52,884 bases of DNA, from contig NZ_LMAK01000002.1 of assembly GCF_001439665.1 (NCBI RefSeq), forward strand, positions 1 through 52,884. Reading direction: 5' to 3'. The notes under the pieces are model-generated. The model was given only the letters and a program-made list of their open reading frames with translations. It had not been told where the DNA came from and ran no database searches. Below are positions 26,698 to 37,047 of the stretch, piece by piece. Made by a program: the position numbers and the translations under genes. The stretch is from Formosa algae. Its GTDB lineage: Bacteria; Bacteroidota; Bacteroidia; Flavobacteriales; Flavobacteriaceae. How positions within the stretch are numbered: the first letter of the stretch is position 1; each line of letters begins with the position of its first letter.

Positions 26698-26909
26698 TTC
26701 AAAAAAATATCTAAAATTAATCTACTAAATAATAATGAAAATTTATGATTTTATTAAAAAAAACAGATATAACATATCATATTAACTTCATTTATCACTA
26801 AAAATTATCACAAAAAATGATTTTATTATAATTTTTTATGTAATTTGTAAATACCAATTTAACATGTATCTCACAAAAGATACCATAAAAGTAACCTATT
26901 TCCTCCCAT

Positions 26910-29900
26910 ATGAAAAAAAACTACTACTTAACCTTAGTGCTAATTTGTTGTACCATAACTTTTGGTTTTGCACAAATATTTGATAATACCTGTACCAATT
27001 TTACTACTCCTGGATGGTCATTTTACAGTGTAGGACAACGTAATGGTGAAGAATTTTGGCGTTTAAATAACAATAACGACTATGTTATAAGTGAAACCTT
27101 TGGAGCTTATGAGAACCTAGTATTAACATCTAATTTGAGATATGCTGGGACAAATGGTGAATGTACAATAGAAATTTCTAATGATGGCGGAACCACCTGG
27201 AATGCTGGCTCTTACACAGCAAGTAATATATATAATACATATGTTAATTACATTTACAACATTGGAACTCTTACAGGTACCAATAACAAAATAAGATGGA
27301 AGAGAAACTCTAGTGGAACACAACCGCTTAGAATAAATCGTGTAACCTTAACAGGCGACACAATCACTACTAGTGGAGATTGTGCTAGCGAATCTTTTGT
27401 TGACGTAAATAATGACTCTAGCAATAGTTATTCTACAAAAAATTGGACTGGAGACAATGGTATCGATTGGACCGCTACAGACGCTAGGTCTGATGTTGAC
27501 CTAGATGGAGATGAAGCCATTATGTTGAAAACAGGCTCACTAACTAATGATAGCTCTTTCCCTGGAGGTTGCGGTGTAATCTCTTTTAATTATGCCCAAA
27601 TCTATAGCAACACCTCAACTTTAAAAGTTTTCATTAACGGCACTCAATATGGAGGTGACATTTCAGTATCTAGCACATCTAGTAGCACATTTACTACAAC
27701 AATAAATGTTACGGGTTCAATAAATGTCGAGTTACGTAACAGCGGAAATAGAACTTTAATTTCAAATCTAAGTTGGACTTGTTATACAGGAACCCCTAAT
27801 CCAGAACTACAATTAGTAGACAACACATCTACAAATCAAAATTGTGGTTACACCATAGATTATGGAAGTCAAGCAATTTCTACAAATACAGATCTTACTT
27901 TCGATATAGAAAATAATGGTAGTGCAGATTTAGATGTAAGTTCATTAAATATTACAGGAAATTATACAATAGTTTCTCCAGCAACACCATTTAGTATAGC
28001 TTCAGGCAATACACAAACTGTAACTGTAAGGTTTACACCAACAGTTACTGGTACTAGTACAGGGAGCATCACCATAAATAATAACGATTTAGACGAAGTA
28101 ACTTGTACCGTAAATTTAACCGGAGAAGGATACTCACCAACTCCAGAGATAGATATTGAACGTAATACAGGTGCTTCCATACCAAATGGATCGACACCAA
28201 GCGTAGGTTATAACACTATTTTTGCAGCTACTGTCATGGGTAATTCTACAGCCCCAAAAACATACTATGTGAGTAGTGAAGGAACTGCAGGTTTAGACCT
28301 TACAAGTATCACCTCATCTAATCCTACAGAATTTACAATTATCACAAATCCAGGAACAACATCAATCACACCTGGTAATGAAGAAGGCTTCGAAATTACA
28401 TTTTCACCAAGTAGTGTCGGGACAAGAACGGCAACCATTACAGTTATTAGTAATGATGCAGATGAAGACCCGTATACTTTCGAAGTTCAAGGAACTGGCG
28501 ATTGCGCTGCCGGTACACTAACATTATCTCCTGCCACAGGTCCAATTGGGACTGTAGTCAATATAAATTCGACCACGAGTAATTTTGGAGCATCTACCAC
28601 AGCTACTGTTAATGGTGTTTCTGCAACTTTAACTGTTATCTCATCATCAGAAGTAGAGGTTACAATTCCTGCTGGTGCAACGACCGGAAGTATAGAAATC
28701 ACAGACGATTTAGGTTGCTTAAGTTCTAAATTATTTACCGTTATAGAGCAACAAATTTCTAGTTGCGAAGGGAGTTCTGGTATAACACCTTCAGATTTAT
28801 TTATTAGTGAAGTTACAGATCACAGTACAGGCTCACACTCTTACGTAGAAATTTATAACGGTACTGGCGCTAGTATAAACCTTACAAACTACGAAATTCA
28901 AATTTTTAATAATGGAGGATCAAGTCCTACTAGTACCACAACATTAACAGGTACCATTGCTAATAATGATGTATTTGTCTTTGCTTTCGGAGGCTCGGAT
29001 GCCACAACAAACTATGCAACGCATGGTTACGACCAATCTAGTAATATAAGTGGTGTTAATGAAGATGATAACATAAGATTGTATAGCACTGTAACAGGTA
29101 ACTGGATCGATCTTTGGGGAGACACCACAGGGACCTCTTTTACTGTTGCAACTAAGGATTATACATACAGAAGAAAAAACTCTGGAATTACCGTTCCAAG
29201 CACCACATGGAATGCTAGTGATTGGGACAGCTTTACACCTGTAGATTATGACGATATAGGAACCTATGATTTTTCATCGGGATCAGCTCCAATCATTAAC
29301 GGTATTACAAGTACAGCAACAGCCTGTAACGAAGTCACTATAAGCGTTTCTGCAAGCGAAGGTTTTAGTGGTGGTAATGCATTACAATATGTATGGTATG
29401 TATACAAACCAGAAGAGTCGGGTTTAGGATGGCAAACTATTTCTAATGGTGGTATTTACACCACATCTAGCGCTTCTCCCGATTTGATTATTTCTGATGC
29501 GAGTAGTGTTTTAGACTATCAGTACTATTGCGAAGTTAGAGAAGATGATGCTTCGTGCTATCAATCCTCTACAGCCACACAAGTTGATATAAGCGGCGCA
29601 GTCTGGAATGGCACAAATTGGACTTGGGACGATGGCACAGCAACAAACACAGTACCAACAATTGGAACAAATGTTATTATAGACGGAAATTACAACACCT
29701 CTACAGGCGGCGCAGAAACAAGTTTTGAAGCCTGTAAATGTACTGTAAATGCATCAAGTACTTTAATTATAGAAGACAACACTTATGTGGTTGTCGGAAA
29801 CGATCTTACAGTAAATGGTAACATTATTGTTAAAACAGATGGGGCATTCGTCCAGATTGATGATGATGCTGTTGTAAGTGGAGCTGTGCTAACCGATAAA

Positions 29901-31406
29901 ACTAAAATTCAAGTAGAAAAAGAAACGTCTAATTTAGGTTCTTCTTATGAGTACACGTATTGGAGCACTCCTGTAATTGGAGAAACGATTAGCGACGGCT
30001 TAAGCGATGCAAATAGTAATAGAATTTTCTCCTACAGCGGACAAAATTATTTAGATGCAACACAAGAAACGAATAATGACAATAGCGCATTGGCAGGCCA
30101 AGATGATATAGATGATAATGGAGATGATTGGCAATATACTTCAGGAAGTACCATAATGATACCCGGAGTAGGATATGCAGCAACACATAATCGATCTAGC
30201 TCTTTCCCCGGACAGTTTACATATGTATTTGAAGGACCATTTAATACGGGAGAATACAATATCCCTATTTACAGAAACGACTCTGAATTAAATGATAATA
30301 ATTGGAATCTTATTGGTAATCCTTATCCTTCCGCCATAGATGCCGATCTGTTTTTATCTGCCAATAGTACAATCAGTCAAAATATAGGAGCTACTAATGG
30401 GGCAATTTATTTATGGTCTCAGATCACAGCTGCTTCAAATACCACTAATGGAAACGAAGGCAATAATTTTGCTCAAAGCGACTATGCAATTATTAACGGA
30501 ACAGGACAAACTAGTGGCGGTGATGGTATTATGCCTACAAGACACATTCCTTCTGGACAAAGTTTCTTTATATCTATGGACAATGCAGCAACTTCTACAG
30601 TATTTTCTGGCGATATCAAAACCACCAATGTTGTTTTTAATAACAGCATGCGAGTAACTGGTAATAATACTCAGTTTTTTAGAACTACTGCAAATGAAGC
30701 TAATAAACTTTGGGTTAATTTAACCACAGACAATGGGGTCACTAATCAAACACTTATAGCATATCTGGATGGTGCAACAGATGACGATGATGGCACTTTT
30801 TATGATGCACAACGTAGTGTTACGGAAGACATTAATGCTGTAATATTCACGTATATACCAACACGTCCAGATAGCAGATACGTTATTCAAGCGAAGCAAT
30901 CTAGCAGCTTATCTTTAGATGAAACAATTCCACTTGGATTTAAAACAACTATTGAAGACCCTACAATTTACAGTTTGTCTATACCCCAGACAGAAGGTTC
31001 GTTTATGACGGATAACATCATCTATTTACACGATAAACTCTTAAACACTGTACATGAGCTATCCAACAGTAACTATACATTTACGTCTGAAATAGGGCTG
31101 TTTGATGAGCGTTTCGAAATTATATTTTCACAACAAAAACTCTCTATAGACGACAGCGTATTAAATGCGAACAGCATAAGTATTATAGAATTAAGTGATG
31201 GAAAAGTAAAAATCACCTCTAGTAGCAATGTGACGATTACTCATGTTGATATTTTTGATTTATTAGGAAGACGCATTTACAATTTAGAAGGTACAAGTGC
31301 CTCAGAAATTTATGATTTATCTAGACTTAGTAATGCGGCTTATATTGCCAAAGTTTCGCTATCTAACGGACAAATAATTAATAAAAAAGCAATGAAGCAA
31401 CAGTAG
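26910..31406 (+). CDS. Large secreted protein with choice-of-anchor, IPT/TIG and lamin-tail domains and a type IX sorting signal
   Basis: A 1498-aa exported protein. It has a signal peptide (cleavage near FGFAQ) and an N-terminal beta-rich part with discoidin/jelly-roll-like strands. Two ASPM/choice-of-anchor-D repeats follow at about 300-530 (both with TVRFTP or EITFSPSSVGTRTATITV patterns), then an IPT/TIG-like domain at about 535-615 (LSPATGPIGTVVNI), a lamin-tail domain at about 625-730 (DLFISEVTDHSTGSHSYVEI) and an Ig-like segment near 795-890. The last ~80 residues form a Por-type sorting domain (ITHVDIFDLLGRRIYN, with INKKAMKQQ at the end), so it leaves the cell by the type IX system. 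No enzyme motif seen; likely adhesin or surface structure. Confidence 0.85.
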   Translation: MKKNYYLTLVLICCTITFGFAQIFDNTCTNFTTPGWSFYSVGQRNGEEFWRLNNNNDYVISETFGAYENLVLTSNLRYAGTNGECTIEISNDGGTTWNAGSYTASNIYNTYVNYIYNIGTLTGTNNKIRWKRNSSGTQPLRINRVTLTGDTITTSGDCASESFVDVNNDSSNSYSTKNWTGDNGIDWTATDARSDVDLDGDEAIMLKTGSLTNDSSFPGGCGVISFNYAQIYSNTSTLKVFINGTQYGGDISVSSTSSSTFTTTINVTGSINVELRNSGNRTLISNLSWTCYTGTPNPELQLVDNTSTNQNCGYTIDYGSQAISTNTDLTFDIENNGSADLDVSSLNITGNYTIVSPATPFSIASGNTQTVTVRFTPTVTGTSTGSITINNNDLDEVTCTVNLTGEGYSPTPEIDIERNTGASIPNGSTPSVGYNTIFAATVMGNSTAPKTYYVSSEGTAGLDLTSITSSNPTEFTIITNPGTTSITPGNEEGFEITFSPSSVGTRTATITVISNDADEDPYTFEVQGTGDCAAGTLTLSPATGPIGTVVNINSTTSNFGASTTATVNGVSATLTVISSSEVEVTIPAGATTGSIEITDDLGCLSSKLFTVIEQQISSCEGSSGITPSDLFISEVTDHSTGSHSYVEIYNGTGASINLTNYEIQIFNNGGSSPTSTTTLTGTIANNDVFVFAFGGSDATTNYATHGYDQSSNISGVNEDDNIRLYSTVTGNWIDLWGDTTGTSFTVATKDYTYRRKNSGITVPSTTWNASDWDSFTPVDYDDIGTYDFSSGSAPIINGITSTATACNEVTISVSASEGFSGGNALQYVWYVYKPEESGLGWQTISNGGIYTTSSASPDLIISDASSVLDYQYYCEVREDDASCYQSSTATQVDISGAVWNGTNWTWDDGTATNTVPTIGTNVIIDGNYNTSTGGAETSFEACKCTVNASSTLIIEDNTYVVVGNDLTVNGNIIVKTDGAFVQIDDDAVVSGAVLTDKTKIQVEKETSNLGSSYEYTYWSTPVIGETISDGLSDANSNRIFSYSGQNYLDATQETNNDNSALAGQDDIDDNGDDWQYTSGSTIMIPGVGYAATHNRSSSFPGQFTYVFEGPFNTGEYNIPIYRNDSELNDNNWNLIGNPYPSAIDADLFLSANSTISQNIGATNGAIYLWSQITAASNTTNGNEGNNFAQSDYAIINGTGQTSGGDGIMPTRHIPSGQSFFISMDNAATSTVFSGDIKTTNVVFNNSMRVTGNNTQFFRTTANEANKLWVNLTTDNGVTNQTLIAYLDGATDDDDGTFYDAQRSVTEDINAVIFTYIPTRPDSRYVIQAKQSSSLSLDETIPLGFKTTIEDPTIYSLSIPQTEGSFMTDNIIYLHDKLLNTVHELSNSNYTFTSEIGLFDERFEIIFSQQKLSIDDSVLNANSISIIELSDGKVKITSSSNVTITHVDIFDLLGRRIYNLEGTSASEIYDLSRLSNAAYIAKVSLSNGQIINKKAMKQQ

Positions 31407-31425
31407 TATTACTCTAGCAAAACAT

Positions 31426-31457
31426 AAAAAAAGCCTCATAAAATTATGAGGCTTTTT
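31426..31457. terminator. Bidirectional terminator between two convergent genes
   Basis: AAGCCTCATAA and TTATGAGGCTT pair as an 11-bp stem, flanked by A-runs on the left and T-runs on the right. It serves the 1498-aa protein gene (plus) and the TonB receptor gene (minus). Confidence 0.9.
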
Positions 31458-31461
31458 TAGT

Positions 31462-33873
31462 TTATAATGTATATTTTAATGCTAATATAAGATTCCTTCC
31501 TGGCGCAGAAATTCCCGAAGAATACGGGCGATAGCGCTGATCTGTAATATTTTCTAAACTCGCAGTTACTAATAATTCAGAGTTAAACTTATATTGAGTC
31601 CTTAAGTTTAATGTGCACCACGATGGCGAATACGGATTACCATCTGCATCACTTGCATAAATATAATCTTTACTTTGTTCGGAAGGTGCTAAATCCAAAT
31701 AAGACATTTCAGCATTATACATTGCAAAAGCATCAATTGTAATTTTGTTATGTTGCCAAGACAGATGTGTATTTCCAAAATTAGGTGCTGCATGTCGTAA
31801 CGGAGACTGCTCCCCTTCTTCTAATTCGTAACCTCCAATAACATTATATTGCGAAGTTAACTTTAAAGCCTCTGTAAAAGAAATTTGTATACCTGCTTCA
31901 AAACCATAAATACGAGCTTCTGCTGCATTCTGCATAGCCTGCACTCGGCTGTCTTCTCCATTATATTCTATATAAGATGCTCCATTCAATTCAAAATCTC
32001 TGCGTACTAAAGCATCATCTAAAAAGGTATAATAAGTTGCAGCATCTATTATTATTTTATCTTCAAAATTAAGACGCACACTTAAATCTCCTGTATAAGC
32101 ATATTCTGGATTAAGATCATCGTTAGGCACTACAACAGCTCCTGGCTCAGAATCGAAAACCTTTCCAATATCGTCAATATTTGGCGCTCTAAAAGCTGTT
32201 GAAAAATTCAATTTCCATTGAATAATATCCGCAGGAATCCAACTTACACCCGCAGTTCCGGTTAAAGCACCAGTATTAATATCGGCAGTATCAAACGGAA
32301 GATTTAAAAATACATTGTTTTCTTCAAAACTCGCATTTGCTATAACATGATTATATCGCAATCCCGTTTGTAAAACAAACTGAGAACTTGGTTTATATTT
32401 TAAGTTGGTATAAGCAGACATAGACGACCAATCTGAGCCATTTGGATATCTTGAAATCGCAGGAATTATAATATTGCTTTCTATATCTTCTTCTCTTCCG
32501 TAAGAATGCACTTTATTATACACGTACTCTAAACCATAAAAGAATTCTGTTTTTAAGCTTAACTGCTTTTCAAAATCTAAATTGGCTGAAATTGCATCTA
32601 CATGTTCTTCGGTTGAGTTTCTTGTGGTAGATTGATAATCTCTATCGATTCTACTTTCTTGAAAATTCTGATAGGCAACATTGGCTTGAATTTTATCGTA
32701 AAATGCGGAACGACTACTCAATTTTGTAAATTGAAAGTTAGACATAAACCAGCGTTGTGGGCCATAATTCCATTCTGCAGAACGCAAATGATCGTCCTTA
32801 TAACGTATCAACCTATCATATCTTGAGTATTCTGAAGTTGTAGAATAATACAGGCCCAAATCGTAAGTTACATTATCTTTTGGTGCAAGTCTTATCTTCT
32901 GCATCAGGTTGATTTGATCGTAACCTGTAGGATTCTGAATTTTAGGATTTTTATTTTCAACAATATTATCTACACCATTTTCAGTTACTACATATTCTGT
33001 TCGCAAATAATCATCTGGACCATGACTTCCCATTCTTAAATCGTCAAAATCAGTATAACTCACACTACTTAAAAACGCCCATTTTTTTAAGCCAATATTA
33101 AAATCCAAATGCCCCGTCTTTTCATTATTAGCTGTAGCATAACGCAACACTGAGTTTGCAGCAAAAGACGCATCTTTAGAATAAGACAATTCTGGTTTTT
33201 TAGTATAAAAACTCATGACTCCACCAATAGCATCACTCCCATACACCACAGATCCAGCACCTATAATGACTTCTGTATGTTGTATAGAAAAAGGATCTAT
33301 AGAAATCACATTCTGTACATTTCCATCTCTAAAAATGGCATTATTCATACGTACACCATCTACCGTAATTAATAATCTGTTGGTAGACAATCCACGAATC
33401 ATAGGGCTTCCTCCTCCCAATTGACTTTTTTGAATGTAAACATTACCTGTGTTTTCTAAAAGATCTGCGCTTGTTTGAGGATTATCGAACATAATTTCCT
33501 CTAAAGATAGCGACACCACTTTTTGAGGAATATCGCGTTTAACTTGTCCAAATTTAGATGCTGAAATTAGCACTTCGTCTAAGCCTTCTGTAGACGGATC
33601 TAAATACACAACAACAGCTTTTACTAACCTAGATTTCGTTGCAGAAAATTCTTGAAACGACAAATGCTTAAAGAACACAACATCTTCATTTTTAAATGTA
33701 TTAAGCGACACTTCTCCTTCTAAATTAGAAATTTCACTTTGTGTTTTATCTATATTAAAAACCGCTACTCCAGCAATAGGTTCCTTATTCTGGCTATTTA
33801 AAATGGTAATATTTTGAGCATGTATAGAAAGGGAAATAAGTAATAGAAATACTAAAAGTAATTTTTTATTCAT
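31462..33873 (-). CDS. TonB-dependent receptor, haem/haemoglobin-receptor type
   Basis: Outer-membrane importer of 803 aa: a signal peptide (SIHAQ), a CarboxypepD_reg-like domain (residues ~20-95), a plug (about 110-235; LLENTGNVYIQKSQLGGGSP, MIRGLSTNRLLITVDGVRMN, VVYGSDAIGGVMSFYTKKP) and a barrel ending in LILALKYTL. The plug pattern with IRGLSTNR and DGVRMNNAIFR resembles haem/haemoglobin or other metal-complex receptors. The FRAP-NPNL motif of haem receptors appears only in part (TAFRAPNIDDIG). It follows recO by 20 bp as the third gene of the porZ-recO run. Ligand is an inference. Confidence 0.88.
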   Translation of the reverse strand: MNKKLLLVFLLLISLSIHAQNITILNSQNKEPIAGVAVFNIDKTQSEISNLEGEVSLNTFKNEDVVFFKHLSFQEFSATKSRLVKAVVVYLDPSTEGLDEVLISASKFGQVKRDIPQKVVSLSLEEIMFDNPQTSADLLENTGNVYIQKSQLGGGSPMIRGLSTNRLLITVDGVRMNNAIFRDGNVQNVISIDPFSIQHTEVIIGAGSVVYGSDAIGGVMSFYTKKPELSYSKDASFAANSVLRYATANNEKTGHLDFNIGLKKWAFLSSVSYTDFDDLRMGSHGPDDYLRTEYVVTENGVDNIVENKNPKIQNPTGYDQINLMQKIRLAPKDNVTYDLGLYYSTTSEYSRYDRLIRYKDDHLRSAEWNYGPQRWFMSNFQFTKLSSRSAFYDKIQANVAYQNFQESRIDRDYQSTTRNSTEEHVDAISANLDFEKQLSLKTEFFYGLEYVYNKVHSYGREEDIESNIIIPAISRYPNGSDWSSMSAYTNLKYKPSSQFVLQTGLRYNHVIANASFEENNVFLNLPFDTADINTGALTGTAGVSWIPADIIQWKLNFSTAFRAPNIDDIGKVFDSEPGAVVVPNDDLNPEYAYTGDLSVRLNFEDKIIIDAATYYTFLDDALVRRDFELNGASYIEYNGEDSRVQAMQNAAEARIYGFEAGIQISFTEALKLTSQYNVIGGYELEEGEQSPLRHAAPNFGNTHLSWQHNKITIDAFAMYNAEMSYLDLAPSEQSKDYIYASDADGNPYSPSWCTLNLRTQYKFNSELLVTASLENITDQRYRPYSSGISAPGRNLILALKYTL

Positions 33874-33893
33874 ACAGAATATTAGGTCGATTG

Positions 33894-34613
33894 TTAATTA
33901 AATACTTGACTAAAAATGGCTAATGATTTTGGCTTCCTAAACTGCCCAAGATGCAATTCGTAGTACAACAGTAACATATCTAAGAACGATTGTCGTTGCT
34001 TAGAATTCATTTTCATTGTTCCTAAGTCATCAAAAATTATGCCTAATGAAGACTTTAAATATTTTAAATTATCTCCAGATATGGAATATATTCCGGTAGC
34101 GTATTTTTCGAACTGTCCGGTAGACAAATTAAAATAATTATAGTCGCTATTTGTAGTGTCTGGTGCGCAGCCTAAATATTTGGTTAAATGCACTAAAAAC
34201 ACCAGATGAAAGTTTGCAGACTCTGAGGTTTCGTCTAAAACCATAAATGCATTTTCTAAGAATTCAAACAATTCTGCATCGCCTTCTTCTTCTTTTAAAA
34301 CCATTGCTAAAACATCTGCTAAAAACATAACAATAGCACTCTTTACAACCTGAGTGTGCAAGGTAGAATACAACACATTAAGCTTGACATCTTTTAAGGT
34401 TTGTAACGATCTGTTTTTTTTGAAATCTGCTTCAATCTGAATTTGAGACAACAGCTGAAAATATGCTACGCGGGCTTTCCCTTTTCTACTTTTAAAAACA
34501 CCACGCAATAAAAAACTCACGACACCAAAATCTTTGGTATAACAACTTACAATAAGATCGTTATCGCGATACTTTAGCTTGGATAATACAATGGCACTTG
34601 AAGAATTAAACAT
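33894..34613 (-). CDS. recO: DNA repair protein RecO
   Basis: RecO anneals complementary strands and, with RecR, loads RecA on SSB-coated DNA. The 239-aa protein has the N-terminal OB fold (SSAIVLSKLKYRDNDLIVSC, FGVVSFLLRGVFKSRKGKAR) and the helical C-terminal domain. The zinc-binding cysteines found in some RecO proteins are not present as a set (only GCAPD remains). Its ATG overlaps the porZ stop by one base (TAATG), so translation is probably coupled. Pairing of recO and porZ is, to my knowledge, conserved in Flavobacteriia. Confidence 0.93.
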   Translation of the reverse strand: MFNSSSAIVLSKLKYRDNDLIVSCYTKDFGVVSFLLRGVFKSRKGKARVAYFQLLSQIQIEADFKKNRSLQTLKDVKLNVLYSTLHTQVVKSAIVMFLADVLAMVLKEEEGDAELFEFLENAFMVLDETSESANFHLVFLVHLTKYLGCAPDTTNSDYNYFNLSTGQFEKYATGIYSISGDNLKYLKSSLGIIFDDLGTMKMNSKQRQSFLDMLLLYYELHLGQFRKPKSLAIFSQVFN

Positions 34614-36943
34614 TACCGAATAATCATTAATTTAAGCACTTTAGTTTGAAATGTTTCGGTATCTGAGAGCATGATAATATACACCCCGGAATGCACGACG
34701 TTATTTGCTAAGTTTCTGCCATTCCAAAACGCAGTTCCTCCATCAATCTCTAAATTATAACCACTATATCTTGAATTAATATTTGATTGTGCTTCTGCAA
34801 CCAAATTTCCTTCAATATCTGTAATTTTAATATTTACATGATCTGTTAAACCTTTAATTTTCACTAAATCTTCTGTAATATTAAAGGTTGGTCTGACCGG
34901 ATTTGGATACACATAGGCATCTTCGTAAGAATCTTCTGTTGAAGAACTCCCAGAGTTATATGCGACTAATCCGCTTTCTGTAGCAATATACACCTTACCG
35001 TTACTGCTATCTATACTAATATCTGTAACATTATTTGATGGTAAAGGTGAATTGTCTTTTGTGAAATGAAAGATCGTTTCTTGCCCGTCTGATGAAAAAT
35101 AAAATACACCTGAACCAATAGTTCCAATCCATTTATTATTAGAACCGTCGACTTCTATACTTGTAATAAATTCTAACGATAATAATTCGCTGGCTACACC
35201 ATCATCTAAAACAACAATTTCACTGGCTTCAACAGTACTTGCAGTAAAAAAACTAGACGTATTATAAAGCACACGTAAGCCTCTAATGGTACCAATCCAT
35301 AACTGATTGCTGTTATCTATAGCAACAGCCGTAACTACAGTACTAGGCATATTTTCAGACTCTTCGCTTAAGCTTCTAATTTGAGAAGTTCCTGCGCTAT
35401 AATCGTAACCAACTACACCATTAACATAACCTCCGGTCCATACAACTCCAGAATTATCGATAGCAATATCTGAAAACCCCCATTCTCCATTTAATCCATC
35501 AGAATATAAGCCTTCAAAACTGTACGATTTCCATTGATTTGTATCTGGATCGTAAGATTTTAGAGGACTCGATATACGTCCGCTTAAACTCCATAACAAT
35601 CCGTCACTATCAAAAGTTGAAGGATTTACACGAATATCTGTAGATCCTGAAATCTCTATAGGCTCTAAACCACTGTTAGTTTCGTCATGTAAAGTCGTTA
35701 CTACATCTGCTTCGACTTCTAAAATACCATCGTAAAACGAACTTATAAAGACCTGATTAATCTTATTAGGGTTGATGGAAATGTTGGTTAAATTTCGAGC
35801 TCCTAAAATACTATCTGTAGAAATGTTTTTCCAGACATCACTTTTTAAATGACTAATACCACGTGTTCTAAGCGGAAAAGGATTATAAGACACTGTATAA
35901 TCGCCATAAGTCACCCAAACATTGTTATACTCTGCCTCTACAGAATAAGGTATATTCATTAATGGCCCATCCGGACGAATCTCTTCAAAATTAGTAGTGC
36001 TTCCTATTGCCGTTTTTAGAACACCGGAACTATCTGTCCCTATATAAAAATGGTCTATGGTAGTTATTGCCGATGTATAATTAGTATCATTAGCACCAAC
36101 TTCTTCCAATAAACTAAACGAACTTGAATATAAATACACATGATCTGCTGTGGTAATAATCAACTCGTCGTTTGCCGACTTAACATCTACTGGTGCACTT
36201 GAAAAGACTCTTAAACTACTAAGACTAGTTCCATTAACACTTAATATAGCACGACTTGAATTCACGGTATACACAACACCACCTACAGCTTCTACAGCAG
36301 TAAAATTACCTGAAGAAATTGTGGTCCATTGGTTATAATCTATTAAATTACTATTATCTATTTCGGCACGTTTTAAACCTGTACCATCCATGCAAGACGC
36401 ATAAATGTAGCCATTAGCAATAGTAGTTTGTGTAACTATAGTTTGTACACCTGCATTACCTATAAAATAAGTATCACCAAATTCTAAGCGACTTAAATCG
36501 TATACAGACACGCCATAATTTGTAGAAATATATAGCAAACCTTCATATTCATTAAAATGATTAATTTGCTTATTTACTGTTGGAATAGTAGACTTATCAA
36601 CAATATCGACAACGGTTAAAACTTCTGAGGTTTCTTCTAAAACAACTTCCATTAACCCACTCTCGTAGCCTATAACCAAAGCACCATAATCTGGACTATA
36701 ATGAAGTGTTGAAATATTTTCTCCAGACAAACCTTGTATAGTAGAAAGCGTATTGATTTCTTGAGTTAAAATATCGTAAGTAAAGACTGCATTTTCTGCT
36801 ACGGCATAAATTTTATTCTCGCTAGCAGTAACATCTATAATATTATAATATGAAAAATACCCATCCCATGTTTCAGAATAATCTTGAGCCATTGAAATGA
36901 ATGGACACAATACCAAAAAAAGGATAAATACACGTTTAAACAT
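34613..36943 (-). CDS. porZ: Type IX secretion attachment-complex protein PorZ
   Basis: PorZ is a surface protein of the PorU-PorV-PorQ-PorZ complex, which cleaves the sorting domain of secreted proteins and anchors them to A-type lipopolysaccharide. The 776-aa product has a signal peptide (ISMAQ), two beta-propeller regions (about residues 25-330 and 330-680, with two-component-regulator-propeller repeats such as IAIDNSGVVWTGGYVNGVV) and a C-terminal beta-sandwich (VYPNPVRPTFNI onwards) of the sorting-domain type. Length equals what I recall for P. gingivalis PorZ. First gene of porZ-recO-TonB receptor; a TATATTTG -7 element lies at 36969-36962. Confidence 0.88.
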   Translation of the reverse strand: MFKRVFILFLVLCPFISMAQDYSETWDGYFSYYNIIDVTASENKIYAVAENAVFTYDILTQEINTLSTIQGLSGENISTLHYSPDYGALVIGYESGLMEVVLEETSEVLTVVDIVDKSTIPTVNKQINHFNEYEGLLYISTNYGVSVYDLSRLEFGDTYFIGNAGVQTIVTQTTIANGYIYASCMDGTGLKRAEIDNSNLIDYNQWTTISSGNFTAVEAVGGVVYTVNSSRAILSVNGTSLSSLRVFSSAPVDVKSANDELIITTADHVYLYSSSFSLLEEVGANDTNYTSAITTIDHFYIGTDSSGVLKTAIGSTTNFEEIRPDGPLMNIPYSVEAEYNNVWVTYGDYTVSYNPFPLRTRGISHLKSDVWKNISTDSILGARNLTNISINPNKINQVFISSFYDGILEVEADVVTTLHDETNSGLEPIEISGSTDIRVNPSTFDSDGLLWSLSGRISSPLKSYDPDTNQWKSYSFEGLYSDGLNGEWGFSDIAIDNSGVVWTGGYVNGVVGYDYSAGTSQIRSLSEESENMPSTVVTAVAIDNSNQLWIGTIRGLRVLYNTSSFFTASTVEASEIVVLDDGVASELLSLEFITSIEVDGSNNKWIGTIGSGVFYFSSDGQETIFHFTKDNSPLPSNNVTDISIDSSNGKVYIATESGLVAYNSGSSSTEDSYEDAYVYPNPVRPTFNITEDLVKIKGLTDHVNIKITDIEGNLVAEAQSNINSRYSGYNLEIDGGTAFWNGRNLANNVVHSGVYIIMLSDTETFQTKVLKLMIIR

Positions 36944-36961
36944 AAAAGCTTTTTAATGTTT

Positions 36962-36969
36962 CAAATATA
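36962..36969 (-). promoter_or_regulatory. Probable -7 element for porZ
   Basis: TATATTTG on the minus strand matches TAnnTTTG, 19 bases from the porZ ATG. A TTTG lies upstream, but with a 23-base spacer instead of 19. Confidence 0.5.
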
Positions 36970-37010
36970 TTTATAAGTAACGAGTTTTATAGCAAAATAA
37001 TATATTAAAG

Positions 37011-37040
37011 AAAAAAAGCTTCCTAAAATAGGAAGCTTTT
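37011..37040 (-). terminator. Terminator for the outer-membrane receptor gene at 37048
   Basis: AAAAGCTTCCTA and TAGGAAGCTTTT form a perfect 12-bp stem with a 3-base loop. Read on the minus strand it ends in seven T, 8 bases after the stop of the upstream gene, and it keeps that transcript from entering porZ. Confidence 0.85.
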
Positions 37041-37047
37041 AAATATT

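Noticed and set aside
34613-36943. Reading the propeller repeats as a hybrid two-component sensor
   Set aside because: There is no transmembrane, kinase or receiver domain; a signal peptide, two propellers, a C-terminal sandwich, 776-aa length and recO linkage fit PorZ.
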